Counted from the first letter of the stretch, positions 8,008 through 16,646 are shown. The stretch is DNA of 64,000 nt from an uncultured Christensenellaceae bacterium (GCA_944381365.1 CALWKW010000001.1:62001-126000); one strand, 5' to 3'. The notes: generated by a model from the letters alone, not told the origin. Numbers and translations: made by a program.

Positions 8008-8721
8008 ATGCTCGATTATCAAACAACATTGGAATTGCTCAAAAAAGCAAAAGACGGCGATGAAAACTCCAAAAGCATGCTTATTACCAACAATATGCCT
8101 CTTATCAAGAGCATTGCGAAAAGATATCGCAACAAACAGGTTGAGTATGATGATTTGTTGCAGCTCGGAGCACTTGGATTGGTAAAAGCAATAAATAATT
8201 TTGACTTGAATTTCAATGTCAAGTTTTCTACTTATGCCGTACCGATGATTGCGGGTGAGATAAAAAGGTTTATCCGAGATGACGGGACAATAAAGGTTTC
8301 TCGTGCGATGAAAAGTCTTTGCAACAAGATTCAGACTTTTATAAACGAGCGTACTCTCGAAGACAGAAAGCCTTCTATTAAGGAAATCGCTCAATACTTC
8401 GGTATAGACGAGCAGGAAGTCGTATTTGCTATGGACAGCAATAAATATCCGATATCCATTTTTGAAAAATACGATGACGACAACAATCAATGCGTATTGG
8501 ATAAATTGCCATCACATGAAAACAATGAAGACCTTATAAACAAAATACTTCTCAAAGATTATATAGACGCATTGCCTGAAAGAGAGAAAAAAGTCATAAT
8601 ATTGAGATATTATAGAGACAAAACTCAAAGCGAAATCGCACAGATGCTAGGAGTTTCGCAAGTGCAGATATCGAGAATAGAAAGCAAAGTCATTAATGCA
8701 TTAAAACAAGCTTTGGCTTGA
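8008..8721 (+). CDS. sigF: Sporulation sigma factor F
   Basis: A 237-residue sigma-70 family factor that directs RNA polymerase to the first forespore-specific genes. Region 2 is visible as DDLLQLGALGLVKAINNFD followed by the FSTYAVPMIAGEIKRFIRD core-binding/melting region; region 3 is DRKPSIKEIAQYFGI; region 4 helix-turn-helix is SEIAQMLGVSQVQISRIE near the C-terminus. It starts one base after the spoIIAB stop. It is followed after 54 bases by a small frame and the spoVA genes, as in many spore formers. Confidence 0.96.
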   Translation: MLDYQTTLELLKKAKDGDENSKSMLITNNMPLIKSIAKRYRNKQVEYDDLLQLGALGLVKAINNFDLNFNVKFSTYAVPMIAGEIKRFIRDDGTIKVSRAMKSLCNKIQTFINERTLEDRKPSIKEIAQYFGIDEQEVVFAMDSNKYPISIFEKYDDDNNQCVLDKLPSHENNEDLINKILLKDYIDALPEREKKVIILRYYRDKTQSEIAQMLGVSQVQISRIESKVINALKQALA

Positions 8722-8733
8722 CATAAGTATAAT

Positions 8734-8769
8734 TCACCCTCGTTTGGAAACAATTCTGAATGGGGGTGA
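8734..8769 (+). promoter_or_regulatory. Hairpin that covers a ribosome binding site
   Basis: TCACCC (8734-8739) can pair with GGGTGA (8764-8769), which is part of the GGGGGTGAT ribosome binding site of the following small frame. A GNRA-like TTG-GAAA-CAA mini-stem sits in the loop. This could limit translation of the small frame or simply be an attenuating stem. Confidence 0.35.
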
Positions 8770-8775
8770 TTTTTT

Positions 8776-8904
8776 ATGAAAAGTCAAATATTCAAAGATA
8801 ATGTAGAAGATAAAGAAATAAGATTCAAGGAGCCCAAAGAGCTATTTCTTGTCGTAAATCGCAGCAATACGCACAAAAATGCAGGAGATAATTATGGAAG
8901 ATAA
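8776..8904 (+). CDS. Putative 42-residue protein between sigF and spoVAC
   Basis: A short frame encoding a charged peptide that begins MKSQIFKDNVEDKE and ends NAGDNYGR. It has a strong ribosome binding site, GGGGGTGAT (8762-8770), five bases before ATG, and its stop overlaps the spoVAC start by 11 bases, so it may work as a translational leader for spoVAC. I recognise no family, and it is not similar to SpoVAA or SpoVAB, which are absent here. There is no signal peptide or membrane segment. Coding status rests only on the start signal and the overlap. Confidence 0.4.
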   Translation: MKSQIFKDNVEDKEIRFKEPKELFLVVNRSNTHKNAGDNYGR

Positions 8905-9340
8905 AGAATATCAGGAATATATACATTCGCATGCCCAAAAATCCAATGAGCTTTTGACTATCGTCTGGGCTTTTTGTGTGGGCGGAATAATATGTTGTAT
9001 AGGTCAAGGCATTACCGACTTGTATTCTTATTTGTTGAAAGATTGGGACGAGGATAAAATTGCATCTCTTACGAGTATGACTCTTATATTCTTGGGAGGC
9101 TTTTTGACGGCTATCGGCGTATATGACAAAATAGGAGCAAAAGCCGGAGGCGGTTCGATTGTTCCTATTACCGGATTTGCAAACTCTGTCGTATCTCCAG
9201 CAATGGAATTCAACAAAGAAGGTATTGTGCTAGGAATGATGGCAAAGATGTTTATAATAGCAGGACCGATAATTGTTACGGGTACGGTAGCATCAGTTGT
9301 ATTTGGTATAATTTATAGAATTATCGAAGTGGCAGGTTGA
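8894..9340 (+). CDS. spoVAC: Stage V sporulation protein SpoVAC
   Basis: A 148-residue membrane protein of the SpoVAC/SpoVAEb family, part of the spore inner-membrane channel that moves Ca-dipicolinic acid into the forespore and releases it at germination. After a charged N-terminus there are hydrophobic segments near residues 20-40, 52-75 and 115-140, and the conserved SIVPITGFANSVVSPAMEF block. ATG 8894 is chosen because AGGAG (8883-8887) is correctly spaced; an in-frame ATG at 8879 lies upstream of that site. It is the first of three spoVA genes in a compact operon. Confidence 0.93.
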   Translation: MEDKEYQEYIHSHAQKSNELLTIVWAFCVGGIICCIGQGITDLYSYLLKDWDEDKIASLTSMTLIFLGGFLTAIGVYDKIGAKAGGGSIVPITGFANSVVSPAMEFNKEGIVLGMMAKMFIIAGPIIVTGTVASVVFGIIYRIIEVAG

Positions 9341-9342
9341 GA

Positions 9343-10344
9343 ATGAAAAAGGGAAAACACACATACTTTTTGAATAATAATGTGTATATATCATCGGCTT
9401 ATTCTTTGGCAGGACCTTATGAATCTAAAGGTGCTTTCAGAGAATATTTCGATACTATTATGGAAGACGATGAATGGAAATGCAAGTCTCACGAAATGAC
9501 AGAGATTGAAATGCAAAGATTTACTATCGGAGAATGTCTTGACAGAGCCAGTATTAGTCCAAATGATTGCGATTTGATATTGGGCGGAGATTTGCTCAAT
9601 CAGATAGTGCCTACATCTTTTTCTGCAAGAGATTTTAATACTCCTTTTATGGGATTGTACAATGCTTGTGCAACATTCGGGGAAGCTATGGCAATAGGCT
9701 CGTCACTTGTAGACGGGGATTTTGAGAGAATAATATGCTGCACTAGTTCTCACTATGCTACTGCCGAAAGACAATATCGTTATCCTTTGGAGCTTGGCAC
9801 TCAGCCTACTCCCGAATCTCAGTGGACGGTGACAGGATGCGGAGCAATACTTCTTTCTAAAAAAGAGACAATTGCTCCTGTAATAAAAGGCTTTACTGTC
9901 GGAGAAGTCATAGATTTTGGACTTAGCGATGCAAACAATATGGGCGGAGCTATGGCTCCTGCCACAGCAAAAACCATAGTCAGACATTTTTTGGATACGG
10001 GACGGTCACCCGATTATTATGACATGATAATTACGGGCGATTTGGGAAGATTCGGCAGAGAAACATTGCATTATCTATGCAAAAAAGAAGGGTATGACCT
10101 TGACAATCTAAATGACTGCGGAAGCATGATTTATTCAGAAAAACAAAAAGCAGGACAAGGCGGCTCGGGAGCAGGATGCTGTTCGTTGGTGTTTACTTCT
10201 TATATATACAAAAATCTTTTGAAAGGCAATCTCAAAAGAGTATTGTTTGTGCCGACAGGAGCAATGTTGTCAAAAGACTCTGCATTGCAAGGCGAAAGCA
10301 TACCTGGTATCGCACATGCGATAATTATCGAATCAAAGGTGTAA
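9343..10344 (+). CDS. spoVAD: Stage V sporulation protein SpoVAD
   Basis: A 333-residue thiolase-fold protein that sits on the outer face of the spore inner membrane and binds dipicolinic acid for uptake. The N-terminus (YISSAYSLAGPYESKGAF), the LGGDLLNQ block and the NACATFGEAMAIGS block are characteristic. ATG 9343 lies two bases after the spoVAC stop; the upstream site is only a weak GGCAGG, so coupling to spoVAC is likely. The gene order spoVAC-spoVAD-spoVAE is the minimal spoVA set found in Clostridia. Confidence 0.95.
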   Translation: MKKGKHTYFLNNNVYISSAYSLAGPYESKGAFREYFDTIMEDDEWKCKSHEMTEIEMQRFTIGECLDRASISPNDCDLILGGDLLNQIVPTSFSARDFNTPFMGLYNACATFGEAMAIGSSLVDGDFERIICCTSSHYATAERQYRYPLELGTQPTPESQWTVTGCGAILLSKKETIAPVIKGFTVGEVIDFGLSDANNMGGAMAPATAKTIVRHFLDTGRSPDYYDMIITGDLGRFGRETLHYLCKKEGYDLDNLNDCGSMIYSEKQKAGQGGSGAGCCSLVFTSYIYKNLLKGNLKRVLFVPTGAMLSKDSALQGESIPGIAHAIIIESKV

Positions 10345-10345
10345 T

Positions 10346-10714
10346 ATGAGTATATTTTTGGATTATTTAAAAGTCTTTTCCATAGGCGGACTTATATGTA
10401 CTATTGCTCAGATACTTATAAACAGAACAAAAATGTCATCGGCAAGAATTCTTGTATTGTTTTTGCTGATAGGTATATTTTTGGAAGGTGTAGGGCTGTT
10501 TTCATATATTAAAGATTTTGCCGGAGCAGGCATAACCGTGCCAATTACAGGATTTGGCAGCACTCTTATCAAAGGAGCCAAGGAAGGTGCAAAAATCGGA
10601 CTTTTGGAAGCGGTGACATACGGCTTTAGAAATATGGCAAGCGGCTTGACTGCGGCGATATTTTTTGGTTTTTTATTCGCTTTGATATTCAAATCGCACT
10701 CCAAAAAGGCTTAA
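10346..10714 (+). CDS. spoVAE: Stage V sporulation protein SpoVAE
   Basis: A 122-residue membrane protein of the same fold as SpoVAC (SpoVAEb type), third component of the dipicolinate channel. It has about four hydrophobic stretches and the conserved ITVPITGFGSTLIKGAKEG block, parallel to the VPITGFANSV block in SpoVAC. It starts one base after the spoVAD stop. No terminator is evident before the next gene, but that gene has its own promoter-like sequence. Confidence 0.93.
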   Translation: MSIFLDYLKVFSIGGLICTIAQILINRTKMSSARILVLFLLIGIFLEGVGLFSYIKDFAGAGITVPITGFGSTLIKGAKEGAKIGLLEAVTYGFRNMASGLTAAIFFGFLFALIFKSHSKKA

Positions 10715-10746
10715 AAAAATAATGGTAAATTGACGCATCGCTATGG

Positions 10747-10754
10747 CATATAAT
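10747..10754 (+). promoter_or_regulatory. Possible sigma-E type -10 element before yunB
   Basis: CATATAAT resembles the sigma-E -10 consensus CATAcAaT and lies 5 bases before the yunB ATG, with no Shine-Dalgarno site. yunB belongs to the sigma-E regulon in Bacillus. The -35 match (GGTAAATT) is weak. If used, the transcript would be nearly leaderless. Confidence 0.35.
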
Positions 10755-10759
10755 GTAAT

Positions 10760-11413
10760 ATGCGAAAAAAGACTAAAAAAATAAAGGCTTTTATCATTCT
10801 TTGCGTCTTTATAGGTATAATTACGGCATGTTTTTTGTCTTTTAGACAAAACCTTATAAATTATACTGAAAAATATGCCAAAGGGCTTATTACTACAAGA
10901 GTAGTCGATGTGTTGAATAATTCTACGACTCAGGCACTTGAAGGGGAATGGTTTCAGGATAAATCCAATTTTTATGAAATCAGATATGACTCAGAAGGGA
11001 ATGTGACTCTTATAAGTGCCGATATGGTTGTTATCAACGCATTGATGCGTGATGTGGCGGCTTATTCTCAGACAAATGTCAATCAAATGTGTGCAAAAGA
11101 AGATGTTGAGGTGCCGTATTCTTCTATATTTGGTAGTGTGCTTTTGGGTAATTACGGCGGAAAATATACCTTTAATCTTGAGCTTTTGGGAAATATAAAA
11201 TGCAGTTATAGAACTACTTTTCAATCGGTAGGAGTAAATCAAACGCTTTTATGCATGTATATTGACTTGGATGTAGATATAAGCGTCATGCTGCCTCTTT
11301 ATGTAGACAATGTCAATGTCTCTACTTCAATGGTGGTATATCAGAATCTTATAGTAGGAAAAGTCCCTGATTTTTATTTTGACAGCGGAAACGGACTTGA
11401 CCTTATCGGATAA
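10760..11413 (+). CDS. yunB: Sporulation protein YunB
   Basis: A 217-residue protein with one N-terminal membrane anchor (about residues 10-30) and the rest probably outside the mother-cell membrane. Family signatures are the region after IPxxSxFGSVLLGNYGGKY-like sequence (PYSSIFGSVLLGNYGG) and SVGVNQTLLCMYIDLDVDI near residues 155-175. YunB is a sigma-E-dependent sporulation protein of unclear biochemical role in Bacillus. It follows the spoVA genes, which fits a sporulation island. The ATG has no Shine-Dalgarno site. Confidence 0.85.
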   Translation: MRKKTKKIKAFIILCVFIGIITACFLSFRQNLINYTEKYAKGLITTRVVDVLNNSTTQALEGEWFQDKSNFYEIRYDSEGNVTLISADMVVINALMRDVAAYSQTNVNQMCAKEDVEVPYSSIFGSVLLGNYGGKYTFNLELLGNIKCSYRTTFQSVGVNQTLLCMYIDLDVDISVMLPLYVDNVNVSTSMVVYQNLIVGKVPDFYFDSGNGLDLIG

Positions 11414-11483
11414 AATAAATTGATATAAGTACTTATAATATCTGTCAAAAACTCTTTGAGAAAAAATATATCAGCTAAATACT

Positions 11484-11511
11484 TGCAAAATATTATTATC
11501 AATGTTAGAAT
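11484..11511 (+). promoter_or_regulatory. Promoter of the pheS T-box transcript
   Basis: TTGCAA (11484-11489), 16-base spacer, TAGAAT (11506-11511), about 7 bases before the structured leader. Confidence 0.5.
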
Positions 11512-11517
11512 ATTGCT

Positions 11518-11752
11518 ATAAGCATTGAAAAGGAACATATCCTGAAAAATATTTGCGACAGAGATTTTACCTCGACAGGCTGAAAGGGTAATTTGCAGAT
11601 ATAGGAGAATTCGCCTTGGAGCTGTTTTGTTGAAATAAGTAGGCAAGACCGGTTGTCCCGTTATAACAAAATGAGGTCTTTTGTTTTTTATAAAAGACGA
11701 ATTTAGGTGGTACAGCGTTAATACGCCCTATTGATTTAGGGCGTATTTTTTT
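11518..11752 (+). ncRNA. T-box leader (Phe) with antiterminator and terminator
   Basis: The leader of pheST contains the diagnostic T-box AGGTGGTACAGCG (11705-11717), whose bulge pairs with the uncharged tRNA CCA end. A TTC codon (11610-11612) sits in the expected specifier region and fits tRNA-Phe (GAA). A strong terminator follows: arms 11720-11730 and 11737-11747, then a T run. With uncharged tRNA-Phe bound, the antiterminator forms and pheST is transcribed. The 5' boundary is inferred from the promoter. Confidence 0.9.
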
Positions 11753-11772
11753 ATTAACTTTAAGAGGTATAT

Positions 11773-12792
11773 ATGAAAGAAAAGATTGCAAAACTTATCG
11801 AAGAAGCAAAGCTTAACATTGAAAACAGCGATTCTTTGGCTGCTATAAACAATGTTAAGGTAAAGTATTTGGGCAAGAGCGGAGAATTGACTCAACTTTT
11901 GAGAGGTATGAAGGATTTGCCCCCTGAAGAGAGACCTTTGGTGGGTAAATATGTCAATGAAGCAAGAGATATCATCACTGAATTGACAGAAAAGAAAACA
12001 GAGACTCTCGCACAAGCCGAAATGGATAAAAAAATGATGGAAGAGAGTGTGGATATCACTTTGGACGGAAAGGCTACCGAAAGAGGCAGTTTGCATCCTT
12101 GCACGCTCGTAACAAATGAAATAGTAAATATTTTTACTTCCTTGGGCTTTACATTGGGAGACGGTCCCGAAATCGAGCTTGATAAGTTCTGCTTTCAGAT
12201 GCTGAATATACCTATGGACCATCCCGCAAGAGATATGCAGGATACTTTCTATATTACTGACGATATCTTGCTCAGAACGCAGACTTCCTCTGTTCAGGCA
12301 AGAACGATGATAAACACAAAGCCTCCTATAAGAATTGTTTGTCCCGGAAAAGTGTACAGACCTGACGATGATGCTACGCACTCTCCTATGTTCCAACAGA
12401 TAGAAGGTCTTGTAGTAGACGAAAATGTAAGTTTGTGCGATTTGAAAGGATTGCTCGAGACTTTTGCAAAGAGATTGTTTGATGAAAAAACAAAGGTAAG
12501 ATTCAGACCTTCATTTTTCCCTTTTACAGAGCCTAGCGTTGAGGTCGATGTCACATGTTCAGTTTGCCACGGCAAAGGTTGCAGAATATGCAAGGGCACA
12601 GGTTGGATAGAAATTCTCGGTGCTGGTGTCGTAAATCCTAAAGTCTTTGACAACTGCGGCATTGACAGTAAAAAATACAAAGGACTTGCATTCGGTTTGG
12701 GTGTAGAAAGAGTAGCTATGATAAAATACGGTATTCCCGATATGAGAATTCTTTTTGAAAACGATGTAAGATTTTTGAAGGAATTCAAATAA
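11773..12792 (+). CDS. pheS: Phenylalanyl-tRNA synthetase alpha subunit
   Basis: A 339-residue class II synthetase subunit, the catalytic half of the alpha2-beta2 enzyme that charges tRNA-Phe. The N-terminal coiled-coil arm (residues 1-85) contacts tRNA. Motif 2 region (GKVYRPDDDATHSPMFQQIEG) and motif 3 (GLGVERVAMIKYG) are present, and the Cys-rich loop CSVCHGKGCRICKGTGW near residue 260 is typical of Firmicutes PheS. Ribosome binding site AAGAGG. It is controlled by the Phe T-box upstream and followed 13 bases later by pheT. Confidence 0.97.
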   Translation: MKEKIAKLIEEAKLNIENSDSLAAINNVKVKYLGKSGELTQLLRGMKDLPPEERPLVGKYVNEARDIITELTEKKTETLAQAEMDKKMMEESVDITLDGKATERGSLHPCTLVTNEIVNIFTSLGFTLGDGPEIELDKFCFQMLNIPMDHPARDMQDTFYITDDILLRTQTSSVQARTMINTKPPIRIVCPGKVYRPDDDATHSPMFQQIEGLVVDENVSLCDLKGLLETFAKRLFDEKTKVRFRPSFFPFTEPSVEVDVTCSVCHGKGCRICKGTGWIEILGAGVVNPKVFDNCGIDSKKYKGLAFGLGVERVAMIKYGIPDMRILFENDVRFLKEFK

Positions 12793-12805
12793 GGAGGGTA
12801 GATAG

Positions 12806-15208
12806 ATGAAAGTTTCATTGAGTTGGTTGAAAGATTTTGTAGATATTGATGTAGATGTAAATACACTTGCTGATAAACTCGTAAGTGCGGGATTTGAAGT
12901 AGAAGAAATCATCGATGCCGGTGCGAACATGAAAAATGTCGTATTGGGAAAAATCGTAAAATTGGAAAAGCATCCCGATGCGGACAAGCTTCAGATATGT
13001 CAGATTGATGTAGGCAAAAGCGAATTGGTACAAATCGTTACAGGAGCTCAGAATGTCAAAGAAGGAGATCTTGTTCCCGTAGCTTTGGACAATTCATTGT
13101 TGCCCACAGGTCAGGAAATCAAAAAAGGTAAGTTGAGAGGCGTACCTTCAAACGGTATGTTGTGTTCAGGCGAAGAATTGAAACTTACTGAAGATGACTA
13201 TAAAGGTGCGAGCGTGTATGGCATTCTTATAATGAATGACGAAAAATATCCCTTGGGCACTGATATGAATGTAGTACTCGGCAATGATGAAATTGTGCTT
13301 GATATCGGCATTACGGCAAATAGACCTGATTGCAACAGTGTATTGGGTATAGCAAGAGAAGTGGCCACGGTATTGAAAAAGCCTTTGAAGATGCCTTATG
13401 TCTCATTCAAGACGGACAAATCTATAAAGGTAGAGGACTTTGTAAAAGTCGATGTTCAGGCTCCCGACCTTTGCCCCAGATATATGGCTGCGGCTGTAAA
13501 GGATATCAAAATAACAAAGAGTCCTGAAATCATTCAGAAGAGATTGAAATCCGTTGGAATTCGTCCTATAAACAACATTGTCGATATTACAAACTATGTT
13601 TTGATTGAGATAGGTCAGCCTATGCATGCTTTTGACAAAAACAATCTTTCGGGCGGAATGATTGTTCCCAGAAGAGCTAAAAACGGCGAAAAAATAGTTT
13701 GTCTTGACGAAAAAGAATACATTTTGGATGATACAATGCTCGTAATTTGCGATGAAAACAAGCCTTGTGCTGTCGGTGGTGTAATGGGTGGTCTCAACAG
13801 CGGAATAAATGAGAATACAAATACTATCGTATTTGAATCTGCAAAATTTCTCCGTGACAATATAAGAAGAACTTCCAGAAAGCTCAACTTGCGTTCTGAT
13901 TCATCTTTTAGATACGAAAGAGGTATTGATTTTGACAGCCAAAGATTGGGACTTATGAGAGCGTTGTCTTTGATAGACAAGTACAGCTGGGGAACAATAG
14001 CTGACGGTATAATTGATAAACTCAGCGGAAGCTTGGAGAGAAATGTCGTAAAGACAAGTATTGAAGAAATAAACAATATTTTGGGAATAGAAGTACCTGA
14101 AAAAGATGTTTTGGATATTCTCAACAATTTGCAGATTGAAAGCACATTGAAAGACGGAGTGCTTACTTGCATATGTCCTGCTTTCAGAGACGATATTGAG
14201 AATGCAAACGACCTAGCAGAAGAAGTGATAAGATTGTACGGTTATGACAAAATTACTTGCACGCTTCTCGATAAGGCACATCAGACATTGGGCGGAAAAT
14301 CTCAAAATCAACAGAATATCGATACAATCAAAGAAATTTGCGTAAGCCAAGGAATGAGCGAAACTTTGACATATTCGTTTACGACTCCCAAGAGTTTTGA
14401 TATTTTGAGAATGAGTGAAGATGACAGCAGAAGAAATTGTGTCAGACTTTTAAAGCCTCTTGGCGAAGATTTGTCTGTAATGCGTACTACATTGGCTTAT
14501 AGTACAATATCTATGCTTGCAAGCAACTTTATAAAAAGCAACAAAAAGGCAAAACTTTTTGAGATAGCAAAAGTATATCTTCCCAAAGACAATGATATGA
14601 AAGAACTTCCTGAAGAAGTAGTAATGCTTTCTATGGGAATGTATGGTCAGGATATTGATTTTTATACTATGAAGGGAGCAATCGAAGTGCTTCTAAAGAA
14701 ATTCGGTATAAAAGCAGAATACAGAAGAGCTGATATAAGTTATCTCCACAAGGGAAGAACGGCAGAGATTGTTGCGGGAAAGAATGTGATAGGTTATTTC
14801 GGAGAAGTACATCCAAAGGTGGCCGACTCATTCGATGTAAGCGAAAGAATGTATATTGCAGAAATCAATGTCGATGTAATCAACAAAATTGCGGATTATT
14901 CATATACCTTTGTGCCTATTGCTAAGTATCCTCCTATGGAAAGAGATATTGCAATCGTTGTGGATGAAAAAGTCTTGGCGGGAGATTTGCTCGCTTGCGT
15001 AAGAAAAGGCGGTGGAAGTTTGCTTGTAGATGCTTCGATATTCGATATTTACAGAAACAGCGAAGCTATCGGCAAAGACAAAAAGAGTGTGGCAATAAAT
15101 CTCGTATTCAGACTCAATGACAGAACTTTGACGGATGATGAAGTCAATTCGAAGATGAACAGAATTCTCACAAAACTTACAAGCGAATTTGGAGCTGTTC
15201 AGAGATAA
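12806..15208 (+). CDS. pheT: Phenylalanyl-tRNA synthetase beta subunit
   Basis: An 800-residue tRNA-binding and editing subunit. In order: an EMAP-type OB domain around residues 40-150 (HPDADKLQICQIDVG), the B3/B4 editing domain about 205-390 (RPINNIVDITNYVLIEIGQPMHAFD), the B5 domain about 400-480, a catalytic-like domain, and the C-terminal anticodon-binding FDX-ACB domain (about 705-800, with YPPMERDIAIVVD). Length is standard. GGAGGG precedes the ATG. It is cotranscribed with pheS under T-box control and ends at a terminator. Confidence 0.97.
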   Translation: MKVSLSWLKDFVDIDVDVNTLADKLVSAGFEVEEIIDAGANMKNVVLGKIVKLEKHPDADKLQICQIDVGKSELVQIVTGAQNVKEGDLVPVALDNSLLPTGQEIKKGKLRGVPSNGMLCSGEELKLTEDDYKGASVYGILIMNDEKYPLGTDMNVVLGNDEIVLDIGITANRPDCNSVLGIAREVATVLKKPLKMPYVSFKTDKSIKVEDFVKVDVQAPDLCPRYMAAAVKDIKITKSPEIIQKRLKSVGIRPINNIVDITNYVLIEIGQPMHAFDKNNLSGGMIVPRRAKNGEKIVCLDEKEYILDDTMLVICDENKPCAVGGVMGGLNSGINENTNTIVFESAKFLRDNIRRTSRKLNLRSDSSFRYERGIDFDSQRLGLMRALSLIDKYSWGTIADGIIDKLSGSLERNVVKTSIEEINNILGIEVPEKDVLDILNNLQIESTLKDGVLTCICPAFRDDIENANDLAEEVIRLYGYDKITCTLLDKAHQTLGGKSQNQQNIDTIKEICVSQGMSETLTYSFTTPKSFDILRMSEDDSRRNCVRLLKPLGEDLSVMRTTLAYSTISMLASNFIKSNKKAKLFEIAKVYLPKDNDMKELPEEVVMLSMGMYGQDIDFYTMKGAIEVLLKKFGIKAEYRRADISYLHKGRTAEIVAGKNVIGYFGEVHPKVADSFDVSERMYIAEINVDVINKIADYSYTFVPIAKYPPMERDIAIVVDEKVLAGDLLACVRKGGGSLLVDASIFDIYRNSEAIGKDKKSVAINLVFRLNDRTLTDDEVNSKMNRILTKLTSEFGAVQR

Positions 15209-15217
15209 CAAAACTTA

Positions 15218-15248
15218 GAAGCAGGCAAACAGCCTGCTTCATTATTTT
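15218..15248 (+). terminator. Terminator of pheST
   Basis: GAAGCAGGC/GCCTGCTTC perfect arms (15218-15226, 15232-15240) with AAACA loop and a following ATTATTTT. Confidence 0.85.
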
Positions 15249-15310
15249 GTCGGAGTTTATATTATATATAATATAAAAAACATATTTTTTTAGATTTATA
15301 GTCAATCAAC

Positions 15311-15339
15311 TTGACAAATTTTTTTGCATAAAATATATT
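15311..15339 (+). promoter_or_regulatory. Promoter of the permease leader transcript
   Basis: TTGACA (15311-15316), 17-base spacer, TATATT (15334-15339); transcription should begin near 15346, 113 bases before the ATG. Confidence 0.7.
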
Positions 15340-15345
15340 ATTATC

Positions 15346-15461
15346 GATATAAATTGTAGAAAATTATCGAAGATATGCAGGCAAGAATCCCCACCAAAAC
15401 GAGCGTTCAAATAAGTTCATTTTGATGAAAGGCTTACTTGAATATAAAGAGGCTTTATATG
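15346..15461 (+). promoter_or_regulatory. Structured leader with hairpin hiding the start site (candidate riboswitch)
   Basis: About 115 nt of leader. A stem pairs 15406-15415 with 15433-15442 (10 pairs, one A-C mismatch) and encloses a second hairpin TTCAT/ATGAA (15416-15420, 15425-15429). Directly after, ATATAAAG (15442-15449) and CTTTATAT (15453-15460) form a perfect 8-bp hairpin whose loop is AGG, so the Shine-Dalgarno AAGAGG and the AUG are both trapped. ATATAAA at 15347-15353, the predicted 5' end, could compete for the same TTTATAT. I could not match the 15365-15405 part to a riboswitch class I know. Confidence 0.6.
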
Positions 15462-16607
15462 TCAAAAGAAAAATTTAATTGTTTTATGTCAAAAGTATGG
15501 GGATTTACAAAGCAAAATGCAGTCATGCTTATTGCTTTGCTTGCTGCGATTATTACAAGTATAATTGTTCCTCCCGATAAAGAATATTTGGGATATTTTG
15601 ACTTTAAGACGCTTACATGCCTTTTTTGTGTACTTGCAGTAGTTTGTGCTTTAAAAAATATCAAATTTTTCTATATTTTAGCACTTAAGATTGTGCAGAT
15701 TTTTAAAAATGCCAGAATAAGCGTGTTGGCATTGGTATATATTACATTTATCGGCTCGATGTTAATAGCTAATGATATGGCTTTGCTTACATTTTTACCG
15801 CTCGGTTATTTGGTGTTGACCACTACGGGAAAAAGAAAATATATGGCTGTGACTTTTATATTACAGAATATTGCAGCCAATTTGGGCGGTATGTTGACTC
15901 CTTTCGGAAATCCTCAAAATTTGTATCTTTATACAAAATTTCAGATTCCTACGCTTGAATTTATGTCAATTATGGCACCGCCTTTTATCTTGTCTATATT
16001 GTTGATTACGATATGTTGTCTTATATTCATCAAGCCTGAGCCTTTGGAACTTCAAAAAGAAGATGTAAAACTCGATCCAAAACGCACTATATTGTATCTT
16101 ATATTGTTTTCGCTGTCTATCATAATTGTATTCAGAGTAATTCCTTATTGGATAGGGCTTATAATTATACCTGTTGTTCTTTTGATAGTGGATAGAAAAG
16201 CCCTTCTTATGGTAGATTATCCTTTATTGCTCACTTTTGTATTTTTCTTCATATTTGCAGGAAATATGGCAAGAATTGATGCTGTAAGGGAAGTATTTTC
16301 CAATTTACTTGAAAAAAACACATTGCTTGTAAGTGTATTTTCTTGTCAGATTATAAGCAATGTGCCTTCGGCAATACTATTGTCTCAATTTACGACAAAT
16401 TACAGAGATCTTTTGGTGGGTGTAAATATTGGAGGAGTAGGCACCTTGATATCATCGCTTGCAAGTCTTATCACATTTAAAGAATATACAAAACTCAACA
16501 AAGGAAAAGGAAAATGGTATATATTATTGTTTTCACTGTTTAATTTTGCGTTTTTAATCATTTTGACAGGATTTATGTCATTGTTGAATTATCTTGCAGC
16601 GGCTTAA
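15459..16607 (+). CDS. ArsB/NhaD-type (SLC13-like) membrane transporter
   Basis: A 382-residue integral membrane protein with about ten hydrophobic segments, of the ion transporter superfamily that includes ArsB, NhaD and dicarboxylate carriers. Family blocks include IANDMALLTFLPLGY (about residues 104-118) and AANLGGMLTPFGNPQNLYLY (about 141-160), the second matching the re-entrant substrate/ion loop; a second repeat has ISNVPSAILLSQF. The substrate (Na+, arsenite or an organic anion) cannot be assigned. ATG 15459 with AAGAGG is preferred over an upstream TTG. The start site lies in a hairpin of a structured leader, suggesting ligand or condition-dependent translation. Confidence 0.82.
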   Translation: MSKEKFNCFMSKVWGFTKQNAVMLIALLAAIITSIIVPPDKEYLGYFDFKTLTCLFCVLAVVCALKNIKFFYILALKIVQIFKNARISVLALVYITFIGSMLIANDMALLTFLPLGYLVLTTTGKRKYMAVTFILQNIAANLGGMLTPFGNPQNLYLYTKFQIPTLEFMSIMAPPFILSILLITICCLIFIKPEPLELQKEDVKLDPKRTILYLILFSLSIIIVFRVIPYWIGLIIIPVVLLIVDRKALLMVDYPLLLTFVFFFIFAGNMARIDAVREVFSNLLEKNTLLVSVFSCQIISNVPSAILLSQFTTNYRDLLVGVNIGGVGTLISSLASLITFKEYTKLNKGKGKWYILLFSLFNFAFLIILTGFMSLLNYLAAA

Positions 16608-16618
16608 AGAAAAATGCA

Positions 16619-16646
16619 AATTGACCTTGTAAAGGTCAATTTTTTA
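16619..16646 (+). terminator. Terminator of the permease gene
   Basis: AATTGACCTT/AAGGTCAATT arms (16619-16628, 16632-16641), GTA loop, T run. Confidence 0.9.
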
